Source of the DNA: Oidiodendron maius Zn
Taxonomy: Eukaryota; Ascomycota; Leotiomycetes; Myxotrichaceae
Length of the DNA stretch: 64,000 bases
Reading direction: 5' to 3'
NCBI GenBank assembly: GCA_000827325.1
Contig: KN832875.1
Span: 310,001-374,000, forward strand
The notes below the pieces were generated by a model. The model ran no database searches. It saw nothing but the letters and a program-made list of their open reading frames with translations, and was not told the DNA's origin. Both the position numbers and the translations under genes were made by a program. Below are positions 22,652-33,805 of this stretch, piece after piece; the stretch's first letter is position 1; every line of letters begins with the position of its first letter.

Positions 22652-25162
22652 ATGGTCGATGGCGCCCCCGTTGCGCCCGATCGAGGACGGTCGGTGAGGA
22701 AGCAGGTCAGCATGAGGTTCAGCTTGTACCCTTCACGGGCCCCGTCGACGAGCTCCAAGAGCTCGCGGCCATCGTCGCCCAGCGCTTCCGCCCACGCATC
22801 AGCAGCAGTAGCAACCGCAACACCTCCGCTGCCTTCACCACCACCGCCCGCGATGCCTTCCCGCTCACGGTCGCCGTCAAGTGCCATGTCAGCCCGAGCT
22901 CCTCCGCCCGCCCAGATGCTCCGTCCATCACTATCGCGGCCTCCTTCCACCGATCCTGCTCGATCCTTTTCGTCTCCGCCCCAAATCCCTCCCAGCTTAC
23001 ATAACAAACCTTCAGAGGCCTCCCGACTACGTGCCGCCTACAACCACAGCGCCAGCGCTCACAACGGTCATCATGAGGGCAGCAGCCACCGATCGCATCC
23101 TTTAGATGGCCGCCGGTCTCCCGAAGCCCAGGTCGACGCCCTCGCCCGGCCCTCCCAACCGCGGAGGAACGAGTCGTCCAAATCACTCCTCCCAGGCACC
23201 GCCACCGTGCCCTCCCCGGCCCATGACGAGGGGCAGAATCATGCACCGGCAGACGAGACCATATCTCGGGGCCGTGGCCTCTCCACCTCCTCTTCGCAAT
23301 CTGCTGCGTACTTCACACCAACCGTGACGCTCCGACCCTCGACCTCCATCCCCGACTTCCACTCTTCCGATGTCCACGCCCGGCAGCGGAAGCTCAACAC
23401 ATTGAACCACCGGCCGCTGCGAGGAATGGAGAGACCCGACAGTAATTATTCAGCACACAGATGGGAGCCGGCATCGCGGCCGTTTGAGGGCGACGAGGTG
23501 CGCGCGAGCTTCCGATCCGCCCTGACCACGCATTCGAGTTACCTAGGCACGAGCGGGACCGAGAGGAGCAGCGTCCTGACCAAGAGCAGTTCGAGGACGT
23601 CCATCTTTGGAAAGGATGAGGGGTTGAGCGTGGATGACTTTCTGGGAATGTACGAAGGGGGCTTTAGCGACTCGGGCATGGAGGATAATGATGGGGCCCG
23701 GCCGACGACGGCAACCTCGGAAGACAAGAGAATATCAAATATATGTGAGGCTATGAACCAATCTCTACTGGTCCGCCCTTCGACCCAAGTCATACGGGAT
23801 TCATCGCCTATGCTCGGAGCCGGGGGTGTGGAGAGCCATCCGGATACCCCGATCAGCGGGGTCGACAGCCCCGCCGATCTGCAGAACTTCTTCTTTGACG
23901 GGACGGCCACGAGCCGGCCGATGACGAGAGCAGCTCCAGTCGAGATGGATTCCACCCGGGATCGTTATGGCTTCCGCAAGAAGACACAGCATGTGTCGCT
24001 CGAGGAGTACGAGGCTTGGAGTGGTCCATACAACGAATATCTCGCACGACGGCATCGGAAATGGGTGACTCTCCTAAAAGAGGGAAGTCTGATGACAGAC
24101 CGTCCAAACCAGTTCCCTCCCAAGAGTAATAAGGTAAAGAGGTTCGTGCGGAAAGGGATCCCGCCCGATTGGAGAGGAGATGCGTGGTTCTACTATGCCG
24201 GCGGGCCAGGCATGCTCTCAAGACACCCTGGCGTGTACGGCGAACTGATTAGCAAAGCTGCGGCTGGCGGAGTCTCTGAAACGGACAATGAAATCATCGA
24301 GCGAGACCTCAATCGCACGTTCCCCGACAATATCCGCTTCAAACCTGACTCGACAGGAACAGATGATGCCCCGGAGCCTGAGACGCCCATTGTGCAGTCC
24401 CTTCGCCGCGTCCTCCAAGCATTCGCCATATACAACCCCCGAATCGGATACTGCCAGTCTCTTAACTTCCTTGCAGGCCTGTTGCTCTTGTTTATGAACG
24501 AAGAGAAGTCATTTTGGATGCTCAATATTATCACGCACGTCTATCTCCCTGGTACACACGAGGTGAACCTCGAAGGCGCGAACGTCGATCTCGGCGTTCT
24601 TATGATCTCGATACGTGAGACCATGCCCTCGGTCTGGGCGAAGATTGGTGGCGAACTAGACGGCACGACGGTCGACCCCAAAGTCTCAATGCGTCTTCCG
24701 CCCATCACGCTCTGTGCCACCGCCTGGTTCATGTCCTGCTTCATCGGGACCTTGCCCATCGAGACGACGCTCCGAGTCTGGGACTCGTTCTTCTACGAAG
24801 GGTCGAAGACGCTCTTCCGCATCGCTCTCACCATTTTCAAGATCGGTGAGCAGGAGATTAAGAACGTGAGCGACCAGATGGAGATCTTCCAAGTGGTACA
24901 GACAATCCCACGACGGCTGATAGACGCCAATCTAGTCCTGGATACATGCTTTAAGCGGCGAGGGGGATTCTCGTCCCTTAGCCAGGAGAAGATCGAGCAG
25001 AGAAGACAGGAGAGACGCGAGGGGTATGCTCAGGAGCGGCAGATAGCTAATGGCGAGATCCCCACGCAAACAGTCCGCAGAAAAGCAACGGTTTTCCGCC
25101 GTAAGAGAGCCGTCCGAGTACCCACTCAGGCAGATGGCCGGTTCAGCGACAATCCCAGCTGA
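22652..25162 (+). CDS. TBC-domain Rab GTPase-activating protein (Gyp3/Msb3 type)
   Basis: A single exon of 836 residues. The first 430 residues are Ser/Pro-rich, low in complexity and probably disordered. The TBC domain runs from about residue 495 (RFVRKGIPPDWRGDAWF) to about 765. Both catalytic fingers are present: the arginine in IERDLNRTFPDN (near 555) and the glutamine in RIGYCQSLNFLAG (near 600). TBC proteins speed GTP hydrolysis on Rab GTPases. The overall sequence resembles the yeast Msb3/Msb4/Gyp3 group, which acts on Sec4 and other Rabs in polarised secretion; that subgroup call is inference. The C-terminus is basic (RRKATVFRRKRAVRVP). The start is the first ATG after the GA repeat. 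Confidence 0.9.
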   Translation: MVDGAPVAPDRGRSVRKQVSMRFSLYPSRAPSTSSKSSRPSSPSASAHASAAVATATPPLPSPPPPAMPSRSRSPSSAMSARAPPPAQMLRPSLSRPPSTDPARSFSSPPQIPPSLHNKPSEASRLRAAYNHSASAHNGHHEGSSHRSHPLDGRRSPEAQVDALARPSQPRRNESSKSLLPGTATVPSPAHDEGQNHAPADETISRGRGLSTSSSQSAAYFTPTVTLRPSTSIPDFHSSDVHARQRKLNTLNHRPLRGMERPDSNYSAHRWEPASRPFEGDEVRASFRSALTTHSSYLGTSGTERSSVLTKSSSRTSIFGKDEGLSVDDFLGMYEGGFSDSGMEDNDGARPTTATSEDKRISNICEAMNQSLLVRPSTQVIRDSSPMLGAGGVESHPDTPISGVDSPADLQNFFFDGTATSRPMTRAAPVEMDSTRDRYGFRKKTQHVSLEEYEAWSGPYNEYLARRHRKWVTLLKEGSLMTDRPNQFPPKSNKVKRFVRKGIPPDWRGDAWFYYAGGPGMLSRHPGVYGELISKAAAGGVSETDNEIIERDLNRTFPDNIRFKPDSTGTDDAPEPETPIVQSLRRVLQAFAIYNPRIGYCQSLNFLAGLLLLFMNEEKSFWMLNIITHVYLPGTHEVNLEGANVDLGVLMISIRETMPSVWAKIGGELDGTTVDPKVSMRLPPITLCATAWFMSCFIGTLPIETTLRVWDSFFYEGSKTLFRIALTIFKIGEQEIKNVSDQMEIFQVVQTIPRRLIDANLVLDTCFKRRGGFSSLSQEKIEQRRQERREGYAQERQIANGEIPTQTVRRKATVFRRKRAVRVPTQADGRFSDNPS

Positions 25163-25815
25163 ATGATGTTTGCTTGATGCCAGACCTCTTCTTCGCCTTC
25201 TGCCAATATAGATACGGCATGAATATAGACAACAGCCCCGCAACCAATCTGCAGGATGGACAACTTGGATTTCGTCCCACCGGCTAGAAGAATCTCTTCC
25301 TCCATGAGGGGCTTTAAGCTTGTCGCTAGAGACGGCTATGATGTTATGACTAGTTTTCAAAAATGTTGGGATAGCACGGATACCGCTACGTTTTTGGCAT
25401 GGGGATGATATACATAGACAGGTGATGGGAGGGCCCACGAACTGCACTTGTAGATAGATGAAGCAAGATTCCCCAGGAGTGGCATTGTTGGGAGAAAAGA
25501 AGTAGAAGATATTACATAAGCTTGCAAGCTTAGGGTGGTGATGCCACTGGAAAAAATACACAAAAGTCTGTTCTTGGCTTTGGCCCCTATTGCATTTTGG
25601 ATTTATGATAGTGAGTCTGATGGCATACGCTATTCGATCCGAGATGTGCACTGAAAAGAAGAAATTGTGATTGAGAATGAGTTAGGCAGATAGCTATGCA
25701 GGTGGAACTCCCCAACACCTTACTTGCTTACTATACTCCATATCGACAGACAAAATAACCCTGACATACTCTTGCTTGCCTCGAATTAATATGTACCTCC
25801 AGTAAAGAGCACCGA
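25163..25815. other. Convergent 3' spacer, Rab GAP and kinesin
   Basis: 0.65 kb between two converging genes, expected to hold both 3' untranslated regions. A long minus-strand frame that runs back into the Rab GAP coding region is an antisense shadow. No gene or RNA seen. Confidence 0.5.
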
Positions 25816-28302
25816 TCAATGGAAATCATCCTCGTCGAAGATATCCCACTTTCTCTCCGTCATCTTCTGGACTTTCTTAAGCGGGCTTCCCTGGGCATTG
25901 ACACTAGAGCTCGAACTGATGCGCAGGCTATCCATGTCGTGTGATATGGCTAACTCTTGCAGTGGACTGCCGGCTCGCCCAACTTGTCTCGCACTTTTGT
26001 GAGAGGGGCTGCGTAGGTGAAGTTGTCGTGTGAGTAATTCGACCTCTCCTTTTAATCTTTCATTTTCGTCCACTAAGTCCCGTTCAATATAGTATGCAGC
26101 ATCATTTTCCTTGTCTTCGCCTCCAGCATCCATGCCACGAGCGAGGATGTCGAGCTTTCGGTCAAGGTGCTCGTCGCCCAACTCCTGTTCAAAGGCCCAT
26201 GTAGCTCTCCAGCGTTGCATTTCCTGCTGCAGCCTCTGCTCCATATTCTGATAACACTCTTCGCGCACCTCGGCCTCCTTCTCTTCCACACGGTGGTCGG
26301 ACTCAGCACGCGCACTCTCAAGGTGTGCTTCAACTTCTAGACGTCGCTCTTGTTCCAGCAAGAGTTCAGCACGGAGACCATCAATCTCCTCGCTCATGCG
26401 GGCAATTTCTAGTGCTGCGATCTCCATAGTTTCGCGCTCGGTTTCTGTTGGGCTGCCTCGGCCGCTCGGTCGTTGGCTGAAGTAATTTGAGGACGTGCTC
26501 TGGGCGAGGATCGTGCTGGTGACAGATGGAATACGAGGTACAGTAACTTCGCGTGCAAGAGCCGAGTAGCGCAGTATTTGAGAGGTGGCATTGAAGTCGC
26601 CAAGAGGGTCTGCTGTGACTATCATAATTGCCTTCTGCGGATTCCGATGAGATGAGGCGGCTTGGTATTGATGTGGTTGTTGGTTCGTAGAGTTGGAGTA
26701 TGACGGAAACGAATTTGAAAACAGGAGTTCTGTCAATTTACATTGACGGAAGGGAACCAGGTTAGGCTTTAATCAGTCAGTATAATTCAGATATTGGACT
26801 ACGATAACAGATGGCTTACTTTTGTTGATGAGGCTAGATCAGATTGCATCTGCAGGCACTGGCCAAGGTACATCAGACTCTCGTTGATCTTCCCTGCCTC
26901 TTGCAGTGTTTGCCCTTGAGTCTTCGCATCTCGCGCTCTCTCACTTCCAGCAAGATCTACTATTGTTAGGGTGCTTCCTCCCCATTTACCTGGCATTCGG
27001 CCCTTTCTTCTCTTCTTCACTTCGACGCAAAAAAATCCGTGCGATCGAGAAGACATACTATTAGAACCTGTTCCAGCCACTCGTCGCTCATGAAGTCCTG
27101 CTTCGAGAACCATAAGAGCTTCTCTCATCGTTCCACAAATAATCTTTCGGAGACCGGCCACAATCTTCCGATCGGGAGATTGTTCAGTGGACTTGAAGAG
27201 AAGTGCACGGCGTCGAAAGTCCTTAGTCGATTTTCCAGGGAGGGCAGGGGTGAGAAGGTCGAAGATCCTATCATTGTATACTTCATACATGGAAATGACA
27301 ACGGCATATTCAGCTTGGCTGTCAGCCTCTATAGCGAGATTACTGATATCTGGCAAATGCGGTAAGGCTGATGGTCTCTGGAGGCCATTTCGTCGAGGGG
27401 TAGGAGTGGGAGTATATGATTCGCCCTTTATTTGACACTTAGTAATATTCTTTCTCGCATTGGCAGTTATAGAACGCATAAAATAAGGGAGTTTGGGGAT
27501 GTTAGACGCTATCGAAACTATCGACTGTGTGAGAGAACTATCTTCTGCGGTGATGACACGGATACTTTTTGGACTACCAGTATCCAATCCCGAGAATGTG
27601 GGATAGAGATCATGAGAAGAGAAGTGAGGGCGAATATCTTTAGAAGATGATCGTACCACCATTGGAGTTGGAGCTCTGGATACTACTCGAGTCTGGGCTG
27701 AGACGTCGCCATACATAGTTTCGAGGAACATGGAGGCAGACATGACTTGCGATTCGGATGGGTCTGCGGCCGCAATAGTGGCATGAAGAGAGGGATTCGT
27801 AGAGGGATCGAGGATATTGGTAGAGATGGATCGGAAGAGAGCATCGAGGGCAAGCTGGGTTAGTCCGCGTTGTGTACGAGATCCTAGAATGGTGTGTGAC
27901 TATGCAGTTAGCCTTCATGAACTTCTCATATCTATTGAAACTCACTTTCCCGGAGCCAGTGACCCCCAGTGTGGCCAACAATCCATCCCTACCCTCCCCA
28001 CCATATGGTCCAAGAACTCCTTCCACCAACGGCAGTACCCCAGTTCCTTGAAGAATATCGAGTTGAGTGGAATGCTCTTCGAAGACTTTGGTAAACGCGA
28101 ACTTTTCAACTGCTCGTCGACGATTATCGTTAGGGGGGTTTAGGGTGATATGACTAGGAAGCTCGTCGACTTCGGCCTCTTCGACAGTCAGGAATCGATC
28201 AGGTTTCGTGCTAGAGGAAAAGAGCTGGCCTGCTGGTGGAGGCGGGCGGAGGCGGAGATACACTTCAAAGAGCGCAGATTGGGGTCTTTGAAGCGACTCC
28301 AT
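25816..28302 (-). CDS. Kinesin-6 family motor protein
   Basis: Three exons (28302-27946, 27899-26820, 26766-25816), 795 residues. The N-terminal motor has the Walker A GVTGSGKS, switch I NSMSSRSHGFF, switch II VDLAGSERARD and the tail-end motif PFRQCKLTELL. The GVTGSGK form and a large insertion (about 145 residues more than usual) between the P-loop helix and the strand VISMYEVYNDRIFDLL are hallmarks of kinesin-6 (MKLP1/KIF20; Klp9 in fission yeast), which work in the anaphase spindle and cytokinesis. After the motor there is a coiled coil (about residues 590-690, rich in Glu/Arg heptads) and a Ser-rich tail ending ERKWDIFDEDDFH. Walker A ends in Ser instead of the usual Thr. The introns are 46 and 53 nt. 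Confidence 0.9.
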
Positions 28303-30985
28303 TTTCGTGCGATTATACGATCCGTGTATTGTGGCCCTGATCCTGATGGGACGTTCATGCAGAATGTTCTGGTTTGATGTTTTGGTGTTCTTTTAATTGT
28401 CGCGTTGGCCCGGCGACACAGCGGCGGTCCCTATGGAACGGATCTTTTATTTTCCGACGCTCAGGGGTAGCGACGTGCTACTTTCGGACCAGTAGCGATT
28501 GATGGGACGGCCAACAGGTAGGGCAGCGATAATGAAAGGAAAAGAGCTCAATCGAGGTACGGTGGTATGTTGAGTGAGGGTGCTCCATGTTGGGCAAAAA
28601 TAGTCAACGACGAACCCAATCTGCATCCGGTGCTGAAATAAGTGAAGTGTTCTAGAAGGAAGGAAGGGGAGAATCGGGACTTGTTTTTGCAAATCTTGCT
28701 CGCCGTTTTAAGATGACGACTGGCCACAATCTCTCCAAGACGAGTAGCTGTACATATACAGTTGCGCAACCAGAGGATAGAGTACAGAGGTCCGCTTGGC
28801 CAATGGCAAAGAATTTCGGGAGGAGGTGGATCCCAGGGATTAAATTGAACAATATTTAAAGAAGAGGAGGCTGTGAGAGAATGAAGAATATTCTCATTTG
28901 CCAAAGGGCACGCGCACACTAACGCTTTTCTATGGAAGGCCACGTACCGTACAGGAATGTATTTAACTACATGTCTATCCTTTGACACAAGAGGAGTCAG
29001 CAGCAAATACGGTCAGGATACAGCTGTGGTTGCATTTGGAGTGGGCAGAGTTGGTGTATTGTGGAGCCGTGTGAGAAAGGCAGGTGGAAAAATAGCTGTT
29101 GCCATCATGATACCCTGGCCATGATATTCACAAGGCGTTTCCGGCTCACGCTTCCAAGTGGTGGCAGTGGTGAGGGGACATGCTAACTTCAACGCCTAAG
29201 TGCACATCCGTTAGCTTGTATGCTACAGCCACGGTCTTTAGCGGGCACACACCGGGGAGTCAAAGACAATATCTCAGTCAAGGACAGTTGGCAGAGTTAT
29301 AAAATCTCAGTGGGTTGGATGACTTGTCTTGGATAGTGAAGAAGACATTTCTGCCGGAGGGCGTACGAGCTCGCGAACACGACAGAAGATATAGAGGGAG
29401 GCTGACACTGTGTCAGACAAGTTCTTATTGTCTTCTGTCGTTAGAAGGAGGGATGCATTAATACAAGCTACAAGAAAAAGGCAATCGTGGTGCATTGGTG
29501 ATTTGATTCTTGGTTGTCGGTGTGGTGTGTGTTTATTTTTGCCCGTCTCCCATTAGGCAATCGCGGCCAAAAAAAAGAGTATATCAATGACCACTATAGA
29601 GGACAAAGATATAAATGGGGTAATTAGTCATAGTGTATAGTAGGTAGCAATAATAATTAGACAAATGATATTGTCGGTCTGCCAAGTGGGCCTTCAACAC
29701 GAGGAACATAATGAATGATTTTATTTATCTCTATGAAAATACCAATTTAAATACAACAACGAGACTGTAAATGGGTTTTATGAAGATCTCTTTCCCATTC
29801 TGTTAATAGTACAGGTCATTCTCAATTGATTTGTGAGCGGCGGCATACGGGATTGTTCGCATCACAATTATGATATCGAGAACCAGTCAATTCTTGTGTA
29901 GCTGTCAGTATTGGTCGGATGAATCACCATGTTCCTTTGTCGTTTTAAACATTCCATAGAGACCCCATATACGTCTATTTCCTTTTATATTATATTCTCA
30001 GAGTTACCAACAAACCATCACCCAATGCGATTCAAATTACCGCGCTATTGAGGTACATACCAGCACTATGCATAGCTATATAATATCGATGGCTATCCAA
30101 GCGCTTATTATAGCAGCTACTTATAGCGTCCGACCTATACAACGATCGCAAACTTACCAAAGGGCGCTAGAGTGTGAGGCAGGCAAAGTCTCGAGCCAAG
30201 AAAGGCGATTAATACAGAATATAAAAATCTTGTAGGAAGCCTAACGGAACACGACGAAGAGTTATTGAAGAGTGAGATAACCGCGATAAATTTTCGGAAG
30301 GAGTTTGCTAAATATACGAAAGAGTCGAAATTTTCTCTGATGGGTTAAGAAATACTTCTCGAGACAATAGAGCTATGGAGGAAGACAATCGCAGATTGGA
30401 TGAAGCTGATAGAACGTGACAGAAAGGTAATAAAGCCTTCTAGGGACAATAATGTGCGTAACGGGAGGCTCTTAGAGCTGCGTGAGAAGATATTAGAGAG
30501 TAAGGGAATAGAGGATTGGAGGGGTTTGATAGAGGGGAAGAGGAAAACAAGGGAGTTTCAAAAGGCTATTATGTCGGGAGAGAGTGGCGAGATAACGCAC
30601 GATTGCAGGTTATTAGGATATGAGAAAAGGTTAGTGGAATGTGAAATGGACTTTAGGAAGCGTGACCAACTATTAGAGTGTGTGAGAGTTATGAGGGTGT
30701 TGGGATTGCGAGTCTAACTTGTGCGAAGACCAGAGGGAACCCAGGAAGAGCGCGTGGAATGTGATGGAGCATGAGAGGTGAGAAAGTCACGGCAACCTAA
30801 GAATGGTATCTGGCGGCTTAAGAGATATAGATAATATTTCAATTATTATGACACTATACTGTATTGTACGACTCAGTCTGTGATCTTCTCATCCGCGTCA
30901 GATACGTTATCACTCGTTTAATTTCCCTTCAGAATGCCCAGCGCAATTCCCAGCGCCCCTGATCTCGTCCAAATACCGCTCAAGA
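28303..30985. other. Gene-free stretch, 2.7 kb, AT-rich on the right
   Basis: The left end is the kinesin promoter and the right end is the GH35 3' region. From about 29.5 to 30.9 kb the DNA becomes markedly AT-rich and holds an odd charged open frame (30400-30717), listed separately. A 152-codon minus-strand frame at 28548-29006 has no known features. No RNA gene seen. Confidence 0.45.
30238..30717 (+). pseudogene. Charged open frame, possible transposase C-terminal remnant
   Basis: An ATG frame at 30400-30717 encodes 105 residues rich in Lys, Arg and Glu. The same frame stays coding-like upstream of it from about 30238, interrupted by one stop (TAA at about 30348). The upstream part reads ITAINFRKEFAKYTKESK. 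That recalls the FRKNFAKFIKGS block near the C-terminus of fungal Fot1/pogo-type DDE transposases, which is also followed by a charged helix-rich tail. The similarity is from memory and short. No DDE catalytic core or terminal repeats are visible. An alternative is a chance purine-rich frame. Confidence 0.25.
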
Positions 30986-32845
30986 TCACGGCGCATCAGG
31001 ATCAGGATTATTCCCCCAAGTCCTCGTGGCGACGCCCTGAATAGGGCCTTCTTTACCCGTAGGCTCCAAGTTCAGTACAGTGACGACGTTGTTGTTCTTG
31101 AGGTAGACCCCAGGAACATAGAGTGACTGCTGTGGACCAATAGTCCAATAACGACCAAGGTTGTAGCCATTTACGTAGACAACACCCTTAATCCAACCAG
31201 GAAGGGAAAGGTACGTGTCGCTAGGGTTATCGCTACCCATATTGAAAGAACCACCATACCAAACCGGAGAGTGGGAAGCAGACACAGATGGTAGTGCTGC
31301 TGCGCCAAATACGTTAAAGGGTGAGTCGCAAGGGATATTATAGTGGTTGAAGCCATTTATCACGGTGCCCCCAATAGAGACATTGCCCACAATGCCCTTG
31401 CGCTGATCAGGGATCAGACCGCCGAAATTAATGCGCCCTAGGTTTTCGATAAAAATATCAAGCTGGTCATCAGCTTTCAGAGTCAAGTTCACGACTTGTG
31501 GATTCTGGTACATGGCATCGATGATACCGACCCGTTGATTGTTAACATATATCATTGCACGATCTCGGGGCCCGTCTCCAAGCTTGAGGGAGCCGGTAAT
31601 GGTGCGCTGGGCAGTGTAGCGGTACAGGATAAACCCTGTTGATTGACCAAGTTCTTCCATATTGATAGGAGATTGAGCGAATGTGGGTTCGGGAAGTTGG
31701 TCGAACAGCGCCATGTAAGGTGACATTGTGATTGAAGCAGTTCCAACCATGGCAGGCTTAGACGGAATATCCGGGATACCATCTACATAGGACATGATGG
31801 TCTGGCGGACTGCGTGGTAAATATCATTTGGGCGACCGCTCTCGTCCAGAGGTGCGCCGTAGTCATAGCTTGTAGTGACGGGCTCGTACGCATTGCCGAA
31901 GTCTGCACCGTTCTGGAAACCCCAGTTCGTACCGCCGTGGAACATGTAAATACTAAAGGAGCTTCCATTCTTCAAGACGGTGTTGAAATCGCTCTGGATA
32001 GAACGGATCTTCGCCGTATTGCCACTATCGTCTTGGTGCGTATTGCCAACTCCCCACTGATCGAGCCAGGTAATATAGTACTCACCGTCAAGATAGGGTC
32101 CCACACTAGATGGCGCAATCCAAGCATCTCTGCCAGCAAACCCATCGATGCCTCCATCTGTTTCCGCGAGTATGCCAGGAATCGACCCAGCTCCTAGAGC
32201 ACCTTGACTGCTCCCGTCGTTGGTGTATAGTGTTACAGTGGGAAAGGTGTCACCTAGGATATCTGCTAGGGCTCGCGTGTAGGCATGGTCATCGCCATAG
32301 AAACCATATTCGTTCTCTACTTGGGCCATGAGGATAGGTCCTCCATTACTCGCAAAGTATGGCTCCAGCCAAGACCCAAGGAACTGTAAGTAGGATTTGG
32401 CAGCATCCAGAAATTGTGGATTGTTTGAACGGACAGTCATGTTCTGGACGGTAGACAGCCAGGCGGGAAACCCGCCCCATTCGTGCTCTCCACAGATATA
32501 GGGACCAGGGCGCAGGACAACATGAAGACCATGTTGCTCAGCGGTCTGGACCCAACCGGCGATGTCGTTGTTGCCGTCAGTAGACCACTGGCCCTTCGAA
32601 GGCTCAATCTGGTCCCAGTATAGGTATGAGAAAATGGTGTTCAAGCCCATCGCTCGCGCCATGGCCATGCGGTCATCCCAGAGCTGATATGGGACGCGCT
32701 GCGGATCCATCTGGCCGCCGATCATCTGATAGACCTCTCCATTGAGGAGGAAATCGCTCCCGCTATATCCAAAGGAGTATGTGGCCAATGAAGGCGCAGC
32801 GGCAGCAAGCACGGCGAGCGCCGGAGAGAGTTGAGAGCAGCGCAT
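30986..32845 (-). CDS. Secreted GH35 beta-galactosidase, short (about 620 aa) type
   Basis: A single exon of 619 residues. Signal peptide MRCSQLSPALAVLAAAAPSLA. The barrel starts with the conserved YSGSDFLLNGEVYQMIGGQMD segment (seen as FLLNGEVYQ and IGGQMDPQRVP) and contains RPGPYICGEHEWGG. The acid/base is Glu179 in AQVENEYG and the nucleophile Glu255 in DGEYYITWLDQWG. C-terminal beta-domains end with the galactose-binding-like KGVVYVNGYNLGRYW. It hydrolyses terminal beta-galactosides outside the cell. Typical fungal GH35 enzymes (LacA type) are about 1000 residues with extra domains. This one has the shorter architecture shared with bacterial and animal enzymes, and no introns, while neighbours are intron-rich. 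Horizontal origin is possible but unproven. Confidence 0.93.
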   Translation of the reverse strand: MRCSQLSPALAVLAAAAPSLATYSFGYSGSDFLLNGEVYQMIGGQMDPQRVPYQLWDDRMAMARAMGLNTIFSYLYWDQIEPSKGQWSTDGNNDIAGWVQTAEQHGLHVVLRPGPYICGEHEWGGFPAWLSTVQNMTVRSNNPQFLDAAKSYLQFLGSWLEPYFASNGGPILMAQVENEYGFYGDDHAYTRALADILGDTFPTVTLYTNDGSSQGALGAGSIPGILAETDGGIDGFAGRDAWIAPSSVGPYLDGEYYITWLDQWGVGNTHQDDSGNTAKIRSIQSDFNTVLKNGSSFSIYMFHGGTNWGFQNGADFGNAYEPVTTSYDYGAPLDESGRPNDIYHAVRQTIMSYVDGIPDIPSKPAMVGTASITMSPYMALFDQLPEPTFAQSPINMEELGQSTGFILYRYTAQRTITGSLKLGDGPRDRAMIYVNNQRVGIIDAMYQNPQVVNLTLKADDQLDIFIENLGRINFGGLIPDQRKGIVGNVSIGGTVINGFNHYNIPCDSPFNVFGAAALPSVSASHSPVWYGGSFNMGSDNPSDTYLSLPGWIKGVVYVNGYNLGRYWTIGPQQSLYVPGVYLKNNNVVTVLNLEPTGKEGPIQGVATRTWGNNPDPDAP

Positions 32846-33805
32846 AGTTGTACACGGTCAAATATGTACACAGAACCGCCTGAGAGAAAAGAGCAGCTCG
32901 ACAGCTTTACTTATGGGGGATACTAAACTTACAGGGCCCCGTAAGGCATGTTATAGTGACCAACGCATCCCTCGCATCCCACTTGGAGACCAGGGGCCTG
33001 ACGATATAAAATTTCAAACCGGGAATGCGGAGAAGAAAAAAATTACCGGGCACGCGGTGCTGCGTCTTCGCTGGAAGAGCAGATCGAGGGCCCATCTAGG
33101 AAGGCCGAACGGGTGTCTCACCGCACTCGCGCGCATGCGATGGCCTGCTGGACTCCCATCTCGGGTCAAACATGGGCGATGAGGCCATGAGGACAACAAT
33201 AGGGAGAGACGGTGACCTCGGGAGTTGGAGGTGGTGATTGTGAAAATGCGGGGGGAGGAGACGGGAATATCTCGAATCCCGGCACTTCGACGGCCGTAAG
33301 CCGATCTGGGCTTGGCTGACGCTCCTTAATTCGACCTCGTCTGTCCAATCCCCACCACTGGTCACGCCGCCACTCTTCTTGTCCAACACAGAACGAACAG
33401 CGATCGAGAAGTGCAACGTTACCGGGTTGTGAGGGAGGGCAGCTGGTTAGATGTCACCTGAGATCAGGGAGAGTGGGAGATGCAGATGTGTGGACTTAAG
33501 TACGTAGAGATAGAAGGGCATCGACGCCACGATGACGCCCACCCCCTGGCTAGCTATCACTGACCTGGATCTGGGGCGATATGCCGAGCCTGCTAGCATG
33601 AAAGTCCCTCCCGTGGCTGAGTTGAGCGGCAGGCCCTGGCGGTGCGGGGCGACGCTCTCCTTGCCATGAGGTGAGAAATGAATGTGAACATGAGGCAGGA
33701 AGATTCTTGATTTGTCGCCGCACGCTCTTTGGAGATATTATAACTACTACCCTTTCAACATTATTATCTACCAGACTCCATCATCGCGCCCCAGCATTAC
33801 GACTC
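32846..33805. other. Promoter region of GH35 and 3' region of CE16
   Basis: 0.96 kb between two leftward genes. It must hold the GH35 promoter and the end of the CE16 transcript. Short frames on both strands show no family features. I identify no specific binding site. Confidence 0.4.

Noticed and set aside
22429-23007. 192-codon Gly-rich minus-strand frame
   Set aside because: Antisense to the low-complexity, GC-rich N-terminus of the Rab GAP.
24932-25651. 239-codon minus-strand frame
   Set aside because: Runs from the 3' spacer into the Rab GAP coding region in antisense; no recognisable motif.
28548-29006. 152-codon minus-strand frame upstream of kinesin
   Set aside because: No ATG at its start, no domain, and Cys/His/Ser content typical of chance frames.
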